Part shown: positions 32,419-44,228 of the stretch, one piece after another
Layout of the letters: each line of letters begins with the position of its first letter
Position numbering within the stretch: position 1 is the first letter of the stretch
NCBI GenBank assembly: GCA_030765045.1
Contig: CM060962.1
Coordinates: 165,758,694 to 165,822,693 of the forward strand
Direction of reading: 5' to 3'
Source of the DNA: Tenodera sinensis
Taxonomy: Eukaryota > Arthropoda > Insecta > Mantodea > Mantidae
Length of the DNA stretch: 64,000 bases
Made by a program: the position numbers and the translations under genes
The notes under the pieces: model-generated
The model's database searches: none
Told to the model about the DNA's origin: nothing
What the model saw: only the letters and a program-made list of their open reading frames with translations

Positions 32419-32599
32419 AGTTTGTCATCCCCCATCAGGACGTGTGCTGACAGTGTACTCGAATCAGTTAGGGGTACAGCTGTACACTGCCAACTACTTC
32501 CCAAAGACAGAAGGAATAAGAGGGAAGGAGAACCAAGAATATTTATATCAGGGAGCATTTTGCTTGGAAACACAGAATTTTCCTGATGCTGTGAATCAT
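32419..32599 (+). CDS. GALM: Galactose mutarotase (aldose 1-epimerase) exon
   Basis: A 181-base exon flanked by a TTTCAG acceptor and a GTGAGT donor. It encodes VCHPPSGRVLTVYSNQ, then a VQLYTANYFP segment and GAFCLETQNFPDAVNH, closely following the C-terminal half of animal galactose mutarotases. The Glu in CLETQN is the family's catalytic base. The exon begins one base into a codon completed by the last two bases of the 7733-7892 exon and ends on a codon boundary. The final exon, expected to encode an LRPGExYxHxTxxxF-like strand, was not located in the window. The intron before it is about 24.5 kb and filled with transposons. Confidence 0.85.
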
Positions 32600-33479
32600 G
32601 TGAGTTTTATTATAGCATTAACATACAAATTTAATGTGTAGGCTGAATCTGGGATTAAATGGTGTCATAATGCAACAGTGGAATGAGAAGTATATATAAT
32701 ATGCAACCAGAAATCTATTTTCAGTGTTTCTCTCAGAAAATCTCAAAACACCTTTCTAAAATATACAGAGTCAGCTACAAACAGACATACATCAACATAC
32801 GCTTCTTTGACTCTTAACACTAGCAACACCACAGTTCATTACTGATAACTGTAAGTTGCGATACATTTATTTGATACTAAATATATTTACAATTGGGTAG
32901 ACATTGTCTATGCAGCCATTTGACACAAAGAAAGATTAATCCTGAGTGGTTTAAAAAACAGTTGAATCTCAAAAAACATATTTTTTTAAATACATTTGTT
33001 TGGCACTAAGCCATCCACATATAAGTCATGTTAAAGGAATCAGTTTTTGAGATGACTCCATATACAGATATCCCCAAGCTACACAAAAAGATGTCATTTT
33101 TTGTATCCGTATTACAGCAACCTTTATTCATCAACATGTTCAATATTCTTCAGAAGCAGTTGAACAATGTGTGGCATATGTTAATACATATTTTGAACAC
33201 AATCTGTAGCAATGCAATTAACTAATATTTCAGTATTGTATGGTTTGCCACACACTGCATTTCCGATCATAGCTAACAATATAGCCACTAATTTATATTA
33301 CTCTGCAAATAAGCCATGTACGTAAATTACTTTATTGTCTCCAACTGTAAAAATTTTACATGGATCGTCAATTTATATGTACATAAAATGAATACAAAAT
33401 ATTTACAAAAATACAAGAATAACTGAAAATAATGGGAAGTGCATAAATACCATATTCTATCTGTTTTTGTACTCTTCTA
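32600..33479 (+). other. Mutarotase intron start, then LINE 3' flank
   Basis: Begins with the GTGAGT donor. AT-rich, no gene. The part from about 33270 may be 3' untranslated sequence of the minus-strand LINE B. Confidence 0.5.
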
Positions 33480-33749
33480 CAGAGTAAATACCTTTTCTAA
33501 TAGATAAAATTTAATATTCTTTAGTTTAATTTTTTCATTTGTTATCTGTTTAATTCTGGATGGTAGGTGGTTGTACAGGTCTTTGATACCATTTTCTATG
33601 CACTTATTATTTAGAGCACCTATAAGTCTATTTCTAAAATAATTTTCTTTTGTTATAGTGTTATAATTGATAACTTTTTAATGTCAGTTTAGTACATTCA
33701 TATATATAATGAAAGTAATGTTAAAATACTTAGTTTTTTAAAAGCATTT

Positions 33750-33989
33750 CTACATGAATCTCTTTTTTCTATTTCTGCAATTTAAGCGTACTGCTCTGTT
33801 TTGCAGCCTAAACGGCCTTGAAAGTAATGTTATATGTGTTGAGCCCCATAATACCACTCCATAGTTTAGGTGCGAGTGAATGAAGGCATAGTATACTTGC
33901 TTGGCACTTTTTTTATCTATTATTTGTGTTATTTGTTTTAATACATATAAACCTGAATTAATTTTGCATATGAATTTTTCAGCATGCAT
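33750..33989 (-). pseudogene. LINE B RT C-terminal segment
   Basis: INSGLYVLKQITQIIDKKSA, YYAFIHSHLNYGVVLWGST and LQNRAVRL are the conserved thumb/C-terminal block after RT in CR1/Jockey LINEs. Separated from the RT frame by a break near 34000. Confidence 0.72.
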
Positions 33990-34073
33990 ATTCTATTTCA
34001 AGTTACTGTCTATTATTAATCCTAGGAAGTTTGTTTTATTTACTTGTTGAATTTCTCTGTTTTCTATTTTTAA

Positions 34074-35120
34074 CTATGTATTTGTTTGTTTTTTGTTACC
34101 GAGACTAATTTGCATCCACTCTGTTTTGTTTGTGTTTAATACCATACCTAAATTTTCTAAATGTTGACTGACTTTTTCTAGTAAAGTATTTACCCTGATT
34201 TGTAGCTCAATTTTTGTTTTTCCTGTAACTACAATCATAGTGTCATCTGCATAACCTATCACTATTCCCCCAGCTTCTTGAATTATTTTAAATAAACTGT
34301 TTGTATAGAGTAAGAATAGATATGGTCCTAATTTTGAGCCTTGTGGCACTCCATGTGTTACTTTTTTGAATTGTGATCGAATTTTTGTTAGCTTTCCACT
34401 TACATTATGTATTATTTCAATGCATTGTTCTCTATTTTGTAAGTATGAGCCAAGCCACTTTAATGGTATGCCTCTAATTCCATAGTTTTCTAACTTTGAC
34501 ATCAAAGAAAGATCAAGGAATATTGCGATTACATATTCCCTTCTATTTAGAGCATTTATAATAATGTCATTCCCTTTACAAATTGCTTCTATTGTAGACT
34601 TTTTCTTTTGAAACCCAAACTGCCATTCCAATAGAATTTGAAATCTATTACAAAAACTTTTTAGCTGTACTAGAAATAATCCCTCTACTATTTTAGAGAA
34701 GGTTGAGCATAAAGATATAGGTCTATAGTTTTCCATTTCTAAGTTCGAGTATTTTTTCTTGTAAATTGGTCTAACTACAACTTGTTTTAAATTATTAGGA
34801 AATAATCCCGAATTGAAAGATTGATTGATTGAGTGAGTTAGTATGTCTGTAATTTCATATTTGCAATATTTAATTACCTCATTTGTAAATTCATCCAACC
34901 CACTGGATCTTTTGCATTTTAATGAATTTATCTGTGCAAGAACTTCATCCTCATAAATTTTATTAAGTACCATAGAGTTACATACATTTTTTTCATTTAT
35001 AGGCACATACTGGATTTGTTTTATTCCCAATTTTGTTATAACTTTTACATTGTGTTCATTGAAATGGCCAGCTATCTTTATAGGATCTTGTATCACTTGA
35101 CTGTTAATTTTAATGGACAT
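34074..35120 (-). pseudogene. LINE B reverse transcriptase
   Basis: KCKRSSGLDEFTNEVIKY, VVVRPIYKKK, NYRPISLCSTFSKIVEG, WQFGFQKKKSTIEA, HGVPQGSKLGPYLFLLYTN and YADDTMIVV (YADD at 34253-34242). In the motif A region the frame reads FLDLSLMSKLENYGIRG: about 14 residues usually found between DLS and the SKL segment (the KAFD part) are missing by an in-frame deletion, which should abolish activity. Confidence 0.82.
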
Positions 35121-35658
35121 ATTTTCCTGCTATTTTTGTTTGTTATTCTTATGTATTGGATTTGCGATGCTCCATGTAGCTTTAATTTTATTTTCTGCAT
35201 TTGTTATCAGTTGTATATTATGTAACTTCTTTGCTTCTTTTATTACGTTATTTAAGATTTTATTATATTTTTCTGTATAATCGTAAGATTTGTCGTTAAG
35301 ATTAGGGTATTTTAAACTATTTAAAAATTGCATACGCTTTTTGGAGATATCTATACCTTTAGAGACCCAATTATTTCCTTTTGGTATTTTTAATTTTACT
35401 TTAAGTAACGGCACGGTTGCATCCAAACAGTTTCATAAGATTACATTTAGGTAATCAAATTTATCATTTATTTAATTTTCTTTGCATATATCTGCCCAAT
35501 ATATTGCTTGAAGATGTTGTCTTAAAGCTTCTAGTGTAATTTTATTTACAAGTCTTTTAATTTCTGTTATATTATCTGTATTATTTTTTTGTTTACCTAA
35601 GGTTTTAGTTTCAATTTGTTGTCCAAAATGATCGCTAATTCCTATTTTTATGATTTTG

Positions 35659-36435
35659 CTACTCCAATTCTCCGGTTTTAAGTTTGTGTACATGTGATCG
35701 ACACAGGTAGAGGAATAACTGGTTACCCTTGTGGGTCCCGTTTTTTGTTAAGGTTAAGTTATTTCTCTCTAGTGCTTCTAGTAGCAATCTTTTCTTTTTA
35801 CTTTCTACAAGTACATCTATGTTGAATTCCCCAATCACAATTATGTGTTTATTTTTTACTATGCTGTGTAAACAGTCTTCAAATATTTTAAGGAATTCTT
35901 TTTTGTTTGCCATTGGAGGACTATACACCCCTAATATTATGAGGTTTTTCTTCTCAAAAGTAACCTCTATTGCAGCTAATTCACAACACATTTCTACACT
36001 ATAGTTTTTACAATCAATTTCTGTGTACTTTAACCCACTTCTAACATAGATTACAACTCCTCCACTTTTATGTTTTTCCCTACAAAAGCTGGGTCCTAAA
36101 GTATAATTTTCATAATTATTTACCTTTATTTCTTCTATTTTAAGGCCATGTTCGGAGAAAATGATAACATCCAGCTGCATAGTTAGTACATTTTGCTCAA
36201 TTAGTGCCCTTTTTTTTGCAATGCCTTGAATATTCTGATGAAGTATTTTAAAGGTTTTTTGTTTAAGCTTATTTTTTGTTACTGTGTTAGTTGTGTAATT
36301 TGACTGATTTTGTAAATTTGGGTTAGTACTATCTTTTAACTTACCTTCATGTGTTTGTGTACTAATTTTATAATCACCGATTATTAGTATTTGATATGGT
36401 ATTTGCACTTCCCAAATGCATTGAATGTCACTCAA
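35659..36435 (-). pseudogene. LINE B endonuclease
   Basis: FKILHQNIQGIAKKRALIEQ, DVIIFSEHGLK, SGGVVIYVRSGLKYTEID, LIILGVYSPP and HIIVIGEFNIDVLVESKK are the sequential APE motifs; the usual GDFN is GEFN here. The final strand (S-D-H) lies in another frame: GISDHFGQQIE at about 35645. Confidence 0.78.
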
Positions 36436-36440
36436 AGCCT

Positions 36441-37250
36441 ACTGTAGGCCATGACAAGGCCTTTGATTTTCACGATACTGCTAAAAGGAATTCTACTTAG
36501 ATGTTCTGTGTTAGTAATTATACATATTACTTGGTGACATATGTATATACATGTTTCTTGTTCACTTATGTTTAGAATATACAATTAACTTGTGGAAATA
36601 TTAGTAAAAAGAGTTTTATATCCAGGAATAATTAATTATGATTTATTTAAACCTATACATTGTGATGGTTTCGAAATGGCGATATTTATTTTGACAACAC
36701 ATTTTCTAACCTTATTTTTATGAAACAACATATGTAATTGTGATTAACAGGCAACAAAATAGGGGACTAATTCTTGACCCTACATTCCATTTGAAAAAAT
36801 CTAGACCAAATTAGGGATATTGATTAGGGAAAAAACTACTTTTTGAGCCTTGCATTCCTTATTTAAGAGACAAATACAAAATTTCAAATTAGGAAGTGAT
36901 TGGTCTACCTTTTGGTGTTCATGGATTAATTAGTAAATTTACTATTAATTCGTTCCAATGTTGTGAAATTCAGTTAAGTGCTTTAGAAGATATTGGTCTA
37001 CAATCCACAATTATTTGTACATTTTTCACAATCATCTATATACTACACTAAACTAATAAATAAATAATTCTGAAATGGTCAACTGTCCTATTTGTAAATT
37101 TTATAATAATTTTGTACATTATTACGCTTTATCTATAAAATATTTTTACATTGTACAATTTTTTATCCCTTATCATTCATATTTAAAATTGTCTTTTCCA
37201 CAGATCTTTTAGCAGGCGTGTCTTTATGACAACCCTAAAATAGGACAGCA
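36441..37250. other. AT-rich sequence without recognised genes
   Basis: No frame, repeat or RNA gene that I can support. Confidence 0.4.
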
Positions 37251-37344
37251 CTGGATTTTCTCTCATATTCTGCTTGCACCTACAAAAATACTAGCAATAA
37301 CTTCTGCAAATTTTTAAGAGGTTGAATAAAAAATTGAAAAATTC

Positions 37345-37425
37345 AATGCCATAGCCAGGATTTGAACCACCCATCTTCTGCTTATCGAGCGGCTGCTTTA
37401 ACCATTAAGCTACCATGGCCAACTT
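37345..37425 (-). repeat. tRNA-derived SINE head
   Basis: Minus strand box A TAGCTTAATGG (37412-37402) and box B GGTTCAAATCC (37368-37358). The segment AATTCAATGCCATAGCC next to it recurs at 37670-37686, just before the Penelope-like element. Confidence 0.65.
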
Positions 37426-37687
37426 GCCAGTACGACATTAAATTCCCCAGCTGATTCGTACTTTTTCCCAGCTAACCACAAGGGAATCTCACATCAGAGA
37501 TAAATACCCCAAGGGTGACTTACAATTGTAAGTACTTTATGTCCAGGGTTTAAGTAACCTTTAGATGGTAATTATTATTTATTTATGCCAACAATTATAC
37601 TGCTGGTGTTTTTTAAACACACAAGCCGTGTGTGGGCAATGTTTAAGTGGTTGAATCAGAAACTGAAAAATTCAATGCCATAGCCGG

Positions 37688-38197
37688 GACAATTTCAATC
37701 GTAAGGAAGAAGCGCTCCACATACATAAGACTTGGATGCCAGTACTGGAAAGGAGAATAAAATGCAAAACCCTGAGGCAGTCCCCTGGAGACCTGGACCA
37801 ATGAACATTCAGCTGGGTGACAAGCTACACTCACTGTCCATATATAAGGGTGTGCCAGCCACCACCGGCCCGGGTTCGATCCCAGGGACCCGCATGTGGT
37901 ATTCGTGGTGGACGAAGCGGCGTCAGGGCGGGTTTTCTCCGGGTACTCCGGTTTCCCCCGCCATTTCATTCCACCGGTGCTCCATCTTCGTGTATCATCA
38001 GTGTCACCGCCTGCGGTGCCGTAGTAGTAAAAGCGGGCGTTAAACACTACAACAACAACAGCCACCACCGGTTCATTTGAGCTCTGACTAGCACAGATCG
38101 CCTGTTGAAAATGCCAAGCTCAATCCTTGGCAAAACGTTGGGTTATGTCAATCCTACAGACCACAGCCTACAACCCCGGAAGACAACTCTGTTCTTC
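37688..38197 (+). repeat. Left pseudo-LTR of the Penelope-like element
   Basis: Matches 48665-48978: AATTTCAATCGTAAGGAAGA, TGGAAAGGAGAATAAAA, CCCCTGGAGACCTG, CATATATAAG and CTGTTGAAAATGCCAAG with few changes. A SINE (37869-38058) splits it. Near its end is the hammerhead-like segment CTGTTGAAAATGCCAAG...CCTTGGCAAAACG at 38102-38140. Confidence 0.82.
37869..38058 (+). repeat. SINE with 13-bp target duplication
   Basis: The 13 bases CAGCCACCACCGG occur on both sides (37856-37868 and 38059-38071). The insert starts at CCCGGGTTCGATCCC, a tRNA box B, so the box-A half is missing. It continues with the TTTCTCCGGGTACTCCGG and CGCCATTTCATTCCACC blocks shared with the SINE at 22456-22622, and ends in a (CAA)n tail. 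Confidence 0.88.
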
Positions 38198-38938
38198 ATG
38201 ATGCCAGCCATGAAAGTCTCAGAAAATATATCTGTTGCCTCTACGGGGAGGAAACTGTACAGTCTGCAAAGCACCTTGAGAAACAATGCAAGAAGGGTAA
38301 CTTACTTTCATCTTTGACTTTCCTGCTTAGATGTAGGGACACTGGGATGATTCCGAAGTTTATCGGGATGAAGAGATTACTCAATTCAGCACAAGCACAC
38401 TGGATTTACAGCCGTACTGAAAAAGCTTTATTAAGAGAGCAGATCCACTGCACCAGCAAACAGCTTGTCACTACTGATCAACTTCTACTCAAGCTGCACT
38501 GCCCCGTGGCCAACACATTATCAAAAGAAGACTGGGAAAAGATTGACAACATCACACACTATTCTATGAAATCAGTACTTTATCAAGCAATATCCAGACA
38601 GAAATACAAATTTGTATGTTGCCAAAACAACTGCACAGTAGTGAACTGAGCAGCCGACCACTCTCACAGGTTGAGACATCTGTACTGGCCAAGGGTGGAA
38701 ACTTTGCTGTTACACCACAAGAGATTCTGATAGAGGGCATCATCGCCAATGCCGAAGCGGTATTAAATCACCTACCAAAAAAGCCAGGCAGAAGAGGTTC
38801 ATCATGAAGCTGCCCGCATTTTGCACAAAACACCGCCACCCAAGAGTAATATAACACCAGAATAAAGAAGAGCTGTCATAGATCTCAACAATGATGAATC
38901 TATCATAATTTTACCAGCAGACAAAGACAGTCATCATA
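38198..38938 (+). pseudogene. Penelope-like ORF, N-terminal part
   Basis: Several frames in series give NARRVTYFHL, then LLRCRDTGMIPKFIGMKRLL, EKALLREQI and, after a shift at about 38620, LHSSELSSRPLSQVETSVLA, KGGNFAVTPQEI and IIILPADKDS. The SSRPLS..E..VLxKGxxFAxTP block and the LPADKG-like motif mark the region before the RT in Penelope-like ORFs. It ends where the gypsy element inserted. Confidence 0.78.
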
Positions 38939-38939
38939 T

Positions 38940-39580
38940 TGAGACAGAATATTAGAAGACCCCAAAAGAAAATCGTTCATGTGAATGTTTGTTAAAAGTG
39001 TAATTCGTTTTTGATGTTGGTATGAGAGAGTTAAATGACGAAAACATGTTGATAAGGTTCATTGTTACGAACAACTAAGTTTGCCCAAAGACGTCATAAA
39101 TCTTTCCATATTTGATTTTAATATATATGTATAAATATTAGAATTGTATGTGTTCCATAATAAAAGTAGGGGAGGATGATTAGGGATCGCTTCCCTAACG
39201 AGAAAGAACTATTTGATGGACGCATACGCGGATGTATATGAAAAAGGCGGTGTCGCGTCAAATGACGTCAAAAACTGTTCACTCGCGTGTGTGTGTTCGA
39301 GCTGAAAGGACATTTAGGTAGTGTGAACATGGAACTTTCACCAAACTTTCATCAAGCATAAGTTCCACTAAGTGAAAAAGTGGAAAGGTGTTTAAGCATG
39401 TAGAATGGTGCTGAGAGGAATTATTTAATGTAAAGTATCGATGAAGTGTTAATAAATTAATACATTGTGGTGAAGAAACATCGTGTGATTTTTCATTCCA
39501 TCCGTTACCAAGCCCTGAGATCACAAAGATCTCATTAGCTTAAAGACACAGCGTCGATAATAATTGCAAAAACCGCACCA
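38940..39580 (+). repeat. 5' LTR of element 3
   Basis: 641 bases, TGAGACAGAATATT to AAAACCGCACCA. Followed after two bases by the primer site. Confidence 0.93.
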
Positions 39581-39582
39581 AA

Positions 39583-39600
39583 TGGCTTGCCCAACGTGGA
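39583..39600 (+). promoter_or_regulatory. Primer-binding site of element 3
   Basis: TGGCTTGCCCAACGTGGAAC, two bases after the LTR. It is one base longer in the middle than the element 2 site (TGGCTTCCCAACGTG). Both resemble a lysine-tRNA type site imperfectly. Confidence 0.6.
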
Positions 39601-39973
39601 ACACGAATTTTGGATGGAATGGAAATTACAGGAAATGAACTTACGCGAAATACCAAGTGACGCCATATCTTCGCGCCAAAAAGAAAGAAGTCGCCATTAG
39701 ACCATCGTTTGATATCGGCATCAGAACACCGACGAATGGATAATCAACGATACATCAGAACACCGATGAACGGATAATCAACGCGAGAAAACACCAGAGA
39801 TCATCTAGCGAAGCCAACTGCCCAGGAGACGTACATAACTGGACAAATCAACGAAAAAAAAGTAGGACCAAAAATTTTATTTTTACATCCAGTTTATTTT
39901 TATTTGTATGTTACTGTGAAGCGGCAAAATAGTGGGACTTTTAAACCAAAGCAAACTGAATAAAGAAACTAAA

Positions 39974-41943
39974 ATGTCGCGAAAAGAGATAGAAACAGGA
40001 GTGGGGGAAGGGGCAGATAGGCCTAGTTATCAAATAGAACCAGAAAGTGAGGAGCAGGTAGCAATAGGAAAAGACCAAAGGTTATTAATGATCATGTTTG
40101 AAAGACTAGAACAAAAACTAGAACAAAATAAAAAAGAAATAAGTCAGAAAATGGAACAGAATAGGGAAGAGATAGGTCAGAAAATGGAGGGAGTAAGACA
40201 GGACATAGAACAAAGTTTAGGTCAGAGTATAGGTCAGAAACTGGAACAGAATAAGGAAGAGATATGTCAGAAAATGGAGGAAGTGAGAAAGGACTTAGAA
40301 CAGAAATTGGAATTAGGAAGACAGAACTTAGAACAGAAAATAGAATTAGGAAGACAGGAGTGTAAAGAAAATATGAAAGTAATGGAAACTAATTTAAAAT
40401 TAGTACATAAAAACTTAAATGAGACAAAGGAAGCCTTAGAAGCTAGGATAGAAATCATAGGAGATAGGATGGGAAAAATAGAATCAGAAATGAGAGAAAA
40501 TAAGATTGTATTAGAAGGAGAAATTGGTAGATGTAGAGATGAAATAACAGAATGTAACACGAGTGTAGACTGTAAGATTACAAATGTAAAAGCAGAAATA
40601 ACTGAGGAATTAAGGAAAGAGATTGAAGTAGTAAAGAAAGAATTATTAACGAAACTGTAGAGAAAATTGTAATTCCTAAAATTAAGGCTATGACTGATGT
40701 AGTACATTCGCAACAGGATGCTATAAATGATATGAAACAAAGTCACTTAGAAATAAAGAATGATTTAAAATCAATTTGTGAAGAAATGAAAAAAGGAAAA
40801 GAAAATTTGGCTAATGTAAATGATGTTGTGAATGCACTACAAAGGCAAGATGATTTAGATGTAAGTAATGTACAAGATGAGAGTTATTTGAATCATGTAC
40901 AAAATGTTGACTCACCATACAGAGAAAGAGGTTCATAATCAAACAATGACACAACACACAACACATGTTACACCAACAGCATTATACATGAAATCACACC
41001 ACCTACATTTGACGAGGAGAAGGGAGACGATCCAAAACTCTTTGTTAAAGAGATGGAACAGTATTTTAAAGTGAAAAGGATACCAAATGAGCTTAGGATG
41101 ATGATAGTTAAGAAAAGCTTAAAAAACAAGGCATTGGAATGGCTTAGGCTAACACTAGCTGGTCATGAATCGTATAGTTCATTCAGAAATCTACTCCTAT
41201 CAAGGTATTGGGGCCCAGCTAAGCAAAACCAAACTAGGGTAGAGCTAGCAACAGGTAGATATGATCCAACTAAAGGGTTATCACTAGTCGATTATTTTAT
41301 GAAAGCAGCCAACAAAGGAAAGCTGTTAGACCCTAACCTGTCGGAAGCAGAGCTAATTACCAGCATAACAAGACATTTCCCAGACATGGTGAGAACAGGG
41401 TTAATTGTTGTGAGGCCAGTAGATTTTGCAGATATGATAGAATTGCTGACAGCCTTCGAAACACAAAATGGTCGGCCTAATGAGCATAGACATAGGAACA
41501 GTCACCCAAACTCACCCATCTTAAACCGGAGCACGGCTACGAACAACCAGAATGAGGGAGAAGATAGAAATACTAGGAGCACCCATGAAAGGGGGAGAGG
41601 GGCACACCATTTCCCACAACCACACAATCATGGCGAGAGGATGGAGAACACAAGACAGCGGTACCACGACACAATACCAAGGGGTGAAACGAGATACAGA
41701 ACGCATAGATATGATCGGGGGAGACCAGGAGACCGTACCCATCAAGTGAATCACATACAATTCTGTAGGGAATACTTAAACAGCCAAAGGTCGTCATACA
41801 ATAGGGGTTCACGCCAAAGGGGCAGAAACCAATGGAACACCGACAACGTAAGACAACAGGAACAGAATGAAAATATGCCGGATAGGACCGATGCTGCGCA
41901 GAATACAGAAACAACAATCACCTCCAACACCCAGGAAAACTAA
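39974..41943 (+). pseudogene. gag: Gag of element 3
   Basis: Starts at ATG 39974 (MSRKEIETGVGEG). The first 220 residues are a coiled coil of repeated units such as QKMEQNREEIGQKME and QKLELGRQNLEQKIE. A one-base deletion near 40645 and a TAA at 40936 break the frame. The capsid-like part follows from about 41005: FKVKRIPNELRMMIVKKSLK, FRNLLLSRYWGPAKQN, VDYFMKAANKGKLLDP. It ends in an Arg/His/Asn-rich tail without CCHC. Collinear with the intact gag of element 2. The final CAG-GAA-AAC-TAA lies at the presumed frameshift site into the protease. Confidence 0.82.
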
Positions 41944-41975
41944 GTACAAGTCAACTTTGTGTCCCGGAAGTTGAC
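41934..41975 (+). promoter_or_regulatory. Candidate -1 frameshift region of element 3
   Basis: GGAAAAC at 41934-41940 stands where element 2 has GGGAAAC. After nine bases, GTCAACTT (41950-41957) pairs perfectly with AAGTTGAC (41968-41975) around a ten-base loop. The protease frame is the -1 frame of gag here too. The heptamer is not canonical (one base different), so efficiency is doubtful. Confidence 0.55.
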
Positions 41976-42365
41976 CTGTGTGGCAGTAGGGGCAATATTG
42001 ACCGACATAATGTAGGTACCTTGAGAAGACAGGCGAGTGAAAGAAAGGAAATAACCAATCCACCAATGATTAGGCTGAAGGTATGGGGTATCGAATTGCC
42101 AGCGATGATTGATACAGGAGCCAGCACATCAGTATGTGACGAACAGCTATTCCAGGAATTAATAACAAAGAGAAATGCTGAATTCTTGCCTGTGTGTGGA
42201 GTGTATTGCAGCACAGCAATTGGCAAGAAAAAGGAACATGTTAAATACCAGGTAAGGCTGGTAATAGAAATCGGAAGCTGGAAGTTCGATTTTATTGCCC
42301 TGGTAATACCTAGACTAACAGCTACGCTAATCATTGGCAGTGATTTGCTTAATCTTTGGAGGTAA
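41944..42365 (+). pseudogene. pro: Protease of element 3
   Basis: In the -1 frame after gag: LRRQASERKEITNPPMIRLK, then AMIDTGASTSVCDEQLF (retropepsin DTGAS), GVYCSTAIGKKKEHVKYQ and ATLIIGSDLLNLWR before TAA at 42363. Downstream sequence continues in the same frame, so the stop is a single nonsense change rather than a boundary. Confidence 0.8.
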
Positions 42366-43589
42366 GTGATCGATTATGACCTACATGAATTCATTATCAA
42401 GGAAGGAACCTCAGAATGCACCGCGAAGTTCCTGGAGGAAGAAACATGCCAGGAGGAACCATACCAGACAGGGATCCATCCGGATGAGCAGTTCTTTGTG
42501 GAGAACATCAATGTTCACAAGAATAGATTGGTAGACCTAAGGGTAAATAAGGAGAAAACAGGTTGGACGAGTGAGGAGGAAACTAATGTTTGCAGCCATT
42601 GGATCTGCACAGAAGACGAGTATGTTACCTCGAACAACTACCAACCTGAACCACTACCAACAGATGAAGAAGAACCAACGCCACAGCTAATCGACGAGAA
42701 GGTCTGGGGAGCACATGGCATCTCTGAAGAGGAAAGGAACCTACTTAGAAAAATATTAATTAAAAACAGGAAAGTTTTTAATAAAAAGCCAGGTACATGT
42801 AATAAGTATGTACATACTTTTAAAGTAAAAGATATAACCACCTATTCACATAAATCCAGGCCCATCCCCAACTCCATCAGGGAGGAAGCTGACAGAGTGA
42901 TCCAGAAAATGTTGGCAGATGGAATAATAGAACCGTCGGACTCATGTTATGTGAATCCAGTGGTATGGGTCCATAAGAAAGAGGGAAAATTGAGGATGAC
43001 CATCGACGCAAGGTAAATAAATGCGCATACCTTGCCAGATCATTACAGGCCTGAGGGGGTAGACCAACTGATATCAAAATTGAAGGGAGGTCAACATTTT
43101 ACTAGTCTTGACCTGACAGCATCATTCTGGCAAATTCCTCTTCATCCAGACGTCAGGAAATATACCTGCTTCCTGCACAAAGGAGAGGTACACCATTTTT
43201 TAAAATGTGCCTTTGGATTATCAACCAGTAGCAGTGCACTACTGAGGGCTCTAGACAAAGTTTTCGGGGATACTATCGAGGCTTTTGTAACGCAATATGT
43301 TGACGATTTTTTAATATACAGCAAGAATCCCGAGTCACACTTACATCACATAGATTATGTATTGTCCAAGTTTCAGGAAAGCAACACGACCCTAAACTTG
43401 GAAAAGTGTGAATTTTTTGTCAAAGAGGCAGAATTTCTAGGCCACATCATTACGCCTGATGGTATACAACCTAATCCGGAGAGGGTCAAGGCCATAGAGT
43501 GTATACCACCCCCACGTAACTTGAAACAGTTGAGAAGGTTTCTGGGCATTTTACAGTACCAGTCAAAATCTGTGATCAACTACGCTTAG
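42366..43589 (+). pseudogene. pol: Reverse transcriptase of element 3
   Basis: Same frame as the protease. Connector KPGTCNKYVHTFKVKD, RPIPNSIREEADRVIQKMLA, YVNPVVWVHKKEGKLRMTID, TAA at 43014 in place of a probable Lys (DAR-K-INAHT). Then FTSLDLTASFWQIPL, FLKCAFGLSTSSSALLRALD, the catalytic YVDD at 43296-43307, FLGHIITPDGIQPNP and RRFLGILQYQ, with TAG at 43587. These are standard Ty3/gypsy RT blocks; only nonsense codons interrupt. Confidence 0.88.
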
Positions 43590-44228
43590 GAATTAGTACC
43601 CCTTAGAGAACTGTTGAGAAAGGATACTAAGTGGGAATGGAATACCGAACACTAGGTAGCCTTTGAGAAAATCAAAGAACTTTCTAAGCACAGTATTCTC
43701 CTGGAACGACCGGATCCAAATTCAACTTTTCTAATATACACCGATGCTAGTGCGCACTCATATGGAGCAATATTAGCACAAGAAGATGCAGATGGCAACA
43801 AACATGTGATTGCCACAGCTTCTAGATTTCTAAACAAGATAGAAGCTAATGCCTGCATAACGGAATTAGAAATAGGTGCAATCCATTTTGCGTTACAAAA
43901 ATTCAGGCAATATATCTACCATTATAAAATAATTATATATACTGATCACGTAAGCCTGTCCTTCATCCAAAAATGCAAGCTAACCAACTCCAAAATCTCG
44001 AGGTACATACACGAAATAACATCGCACGACATAGAGGTCAAACATATCCCGGGCAAGGAGAACATCTTTAGTGACTTATTGTCAAGATTAAGATCGGAGA
44101 GTCACATACCCGAGACGATATACAATCCACACCATGAAATTAAAATCATGCAGATAAGTAGTAAGGAAAGCAACGAAATCTTACAAGACTTCAAAAACAT
44201 GGCGAAGTAACAGCAAGAAGACCCTGAA
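43590..44228 (+). pseudogene. pol: RNase H of element 3
   Basis: Continues the same frame with TAG at 43653 (EH-stop-VAFEKIK, probably Gln). LIYTDASAHSYGAILAQED, ELEIGAIHFALQKFRQYIYH and IIIYTDHVSLSFIQKCK are the RNase H block, followed by the connector ISRYIHEITSHDIEVKHIPG, KENIFSDLLSR. TAA at 44208. Confidence 0.86.

Larger units (their letters stand above)
33480..36440 (-). mobile_element. CR1/Jockey-type LINE relic (LINE B)
   Basis: The minus strand carries an APE endonuclease (36435-35659), a linker (35693-35130), reverse transcriptase (35120-34074) and a C-terminal part (33989-33750), without RNase H. The layout and motifs suit the CR1/Jockey group and resemble LINE C at 56485-60660 (for example KLENYGIRGIPLKWLGSYL against KLANYGIRGIPHELIRSYL). 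Broken at several places, so inactive. Confidence 0.82.

Noticed and set aside
38105..38317. Separate small gene
   Set aside because: It is the end of the Penelope pseudo-LTR and the start of its broken ORF.
39583..39600. Certain assignment of the primer tRNA as lysine
   Set aside because: Both primer sites have mismatches to the lysine-type site I remember. Left as an inference.
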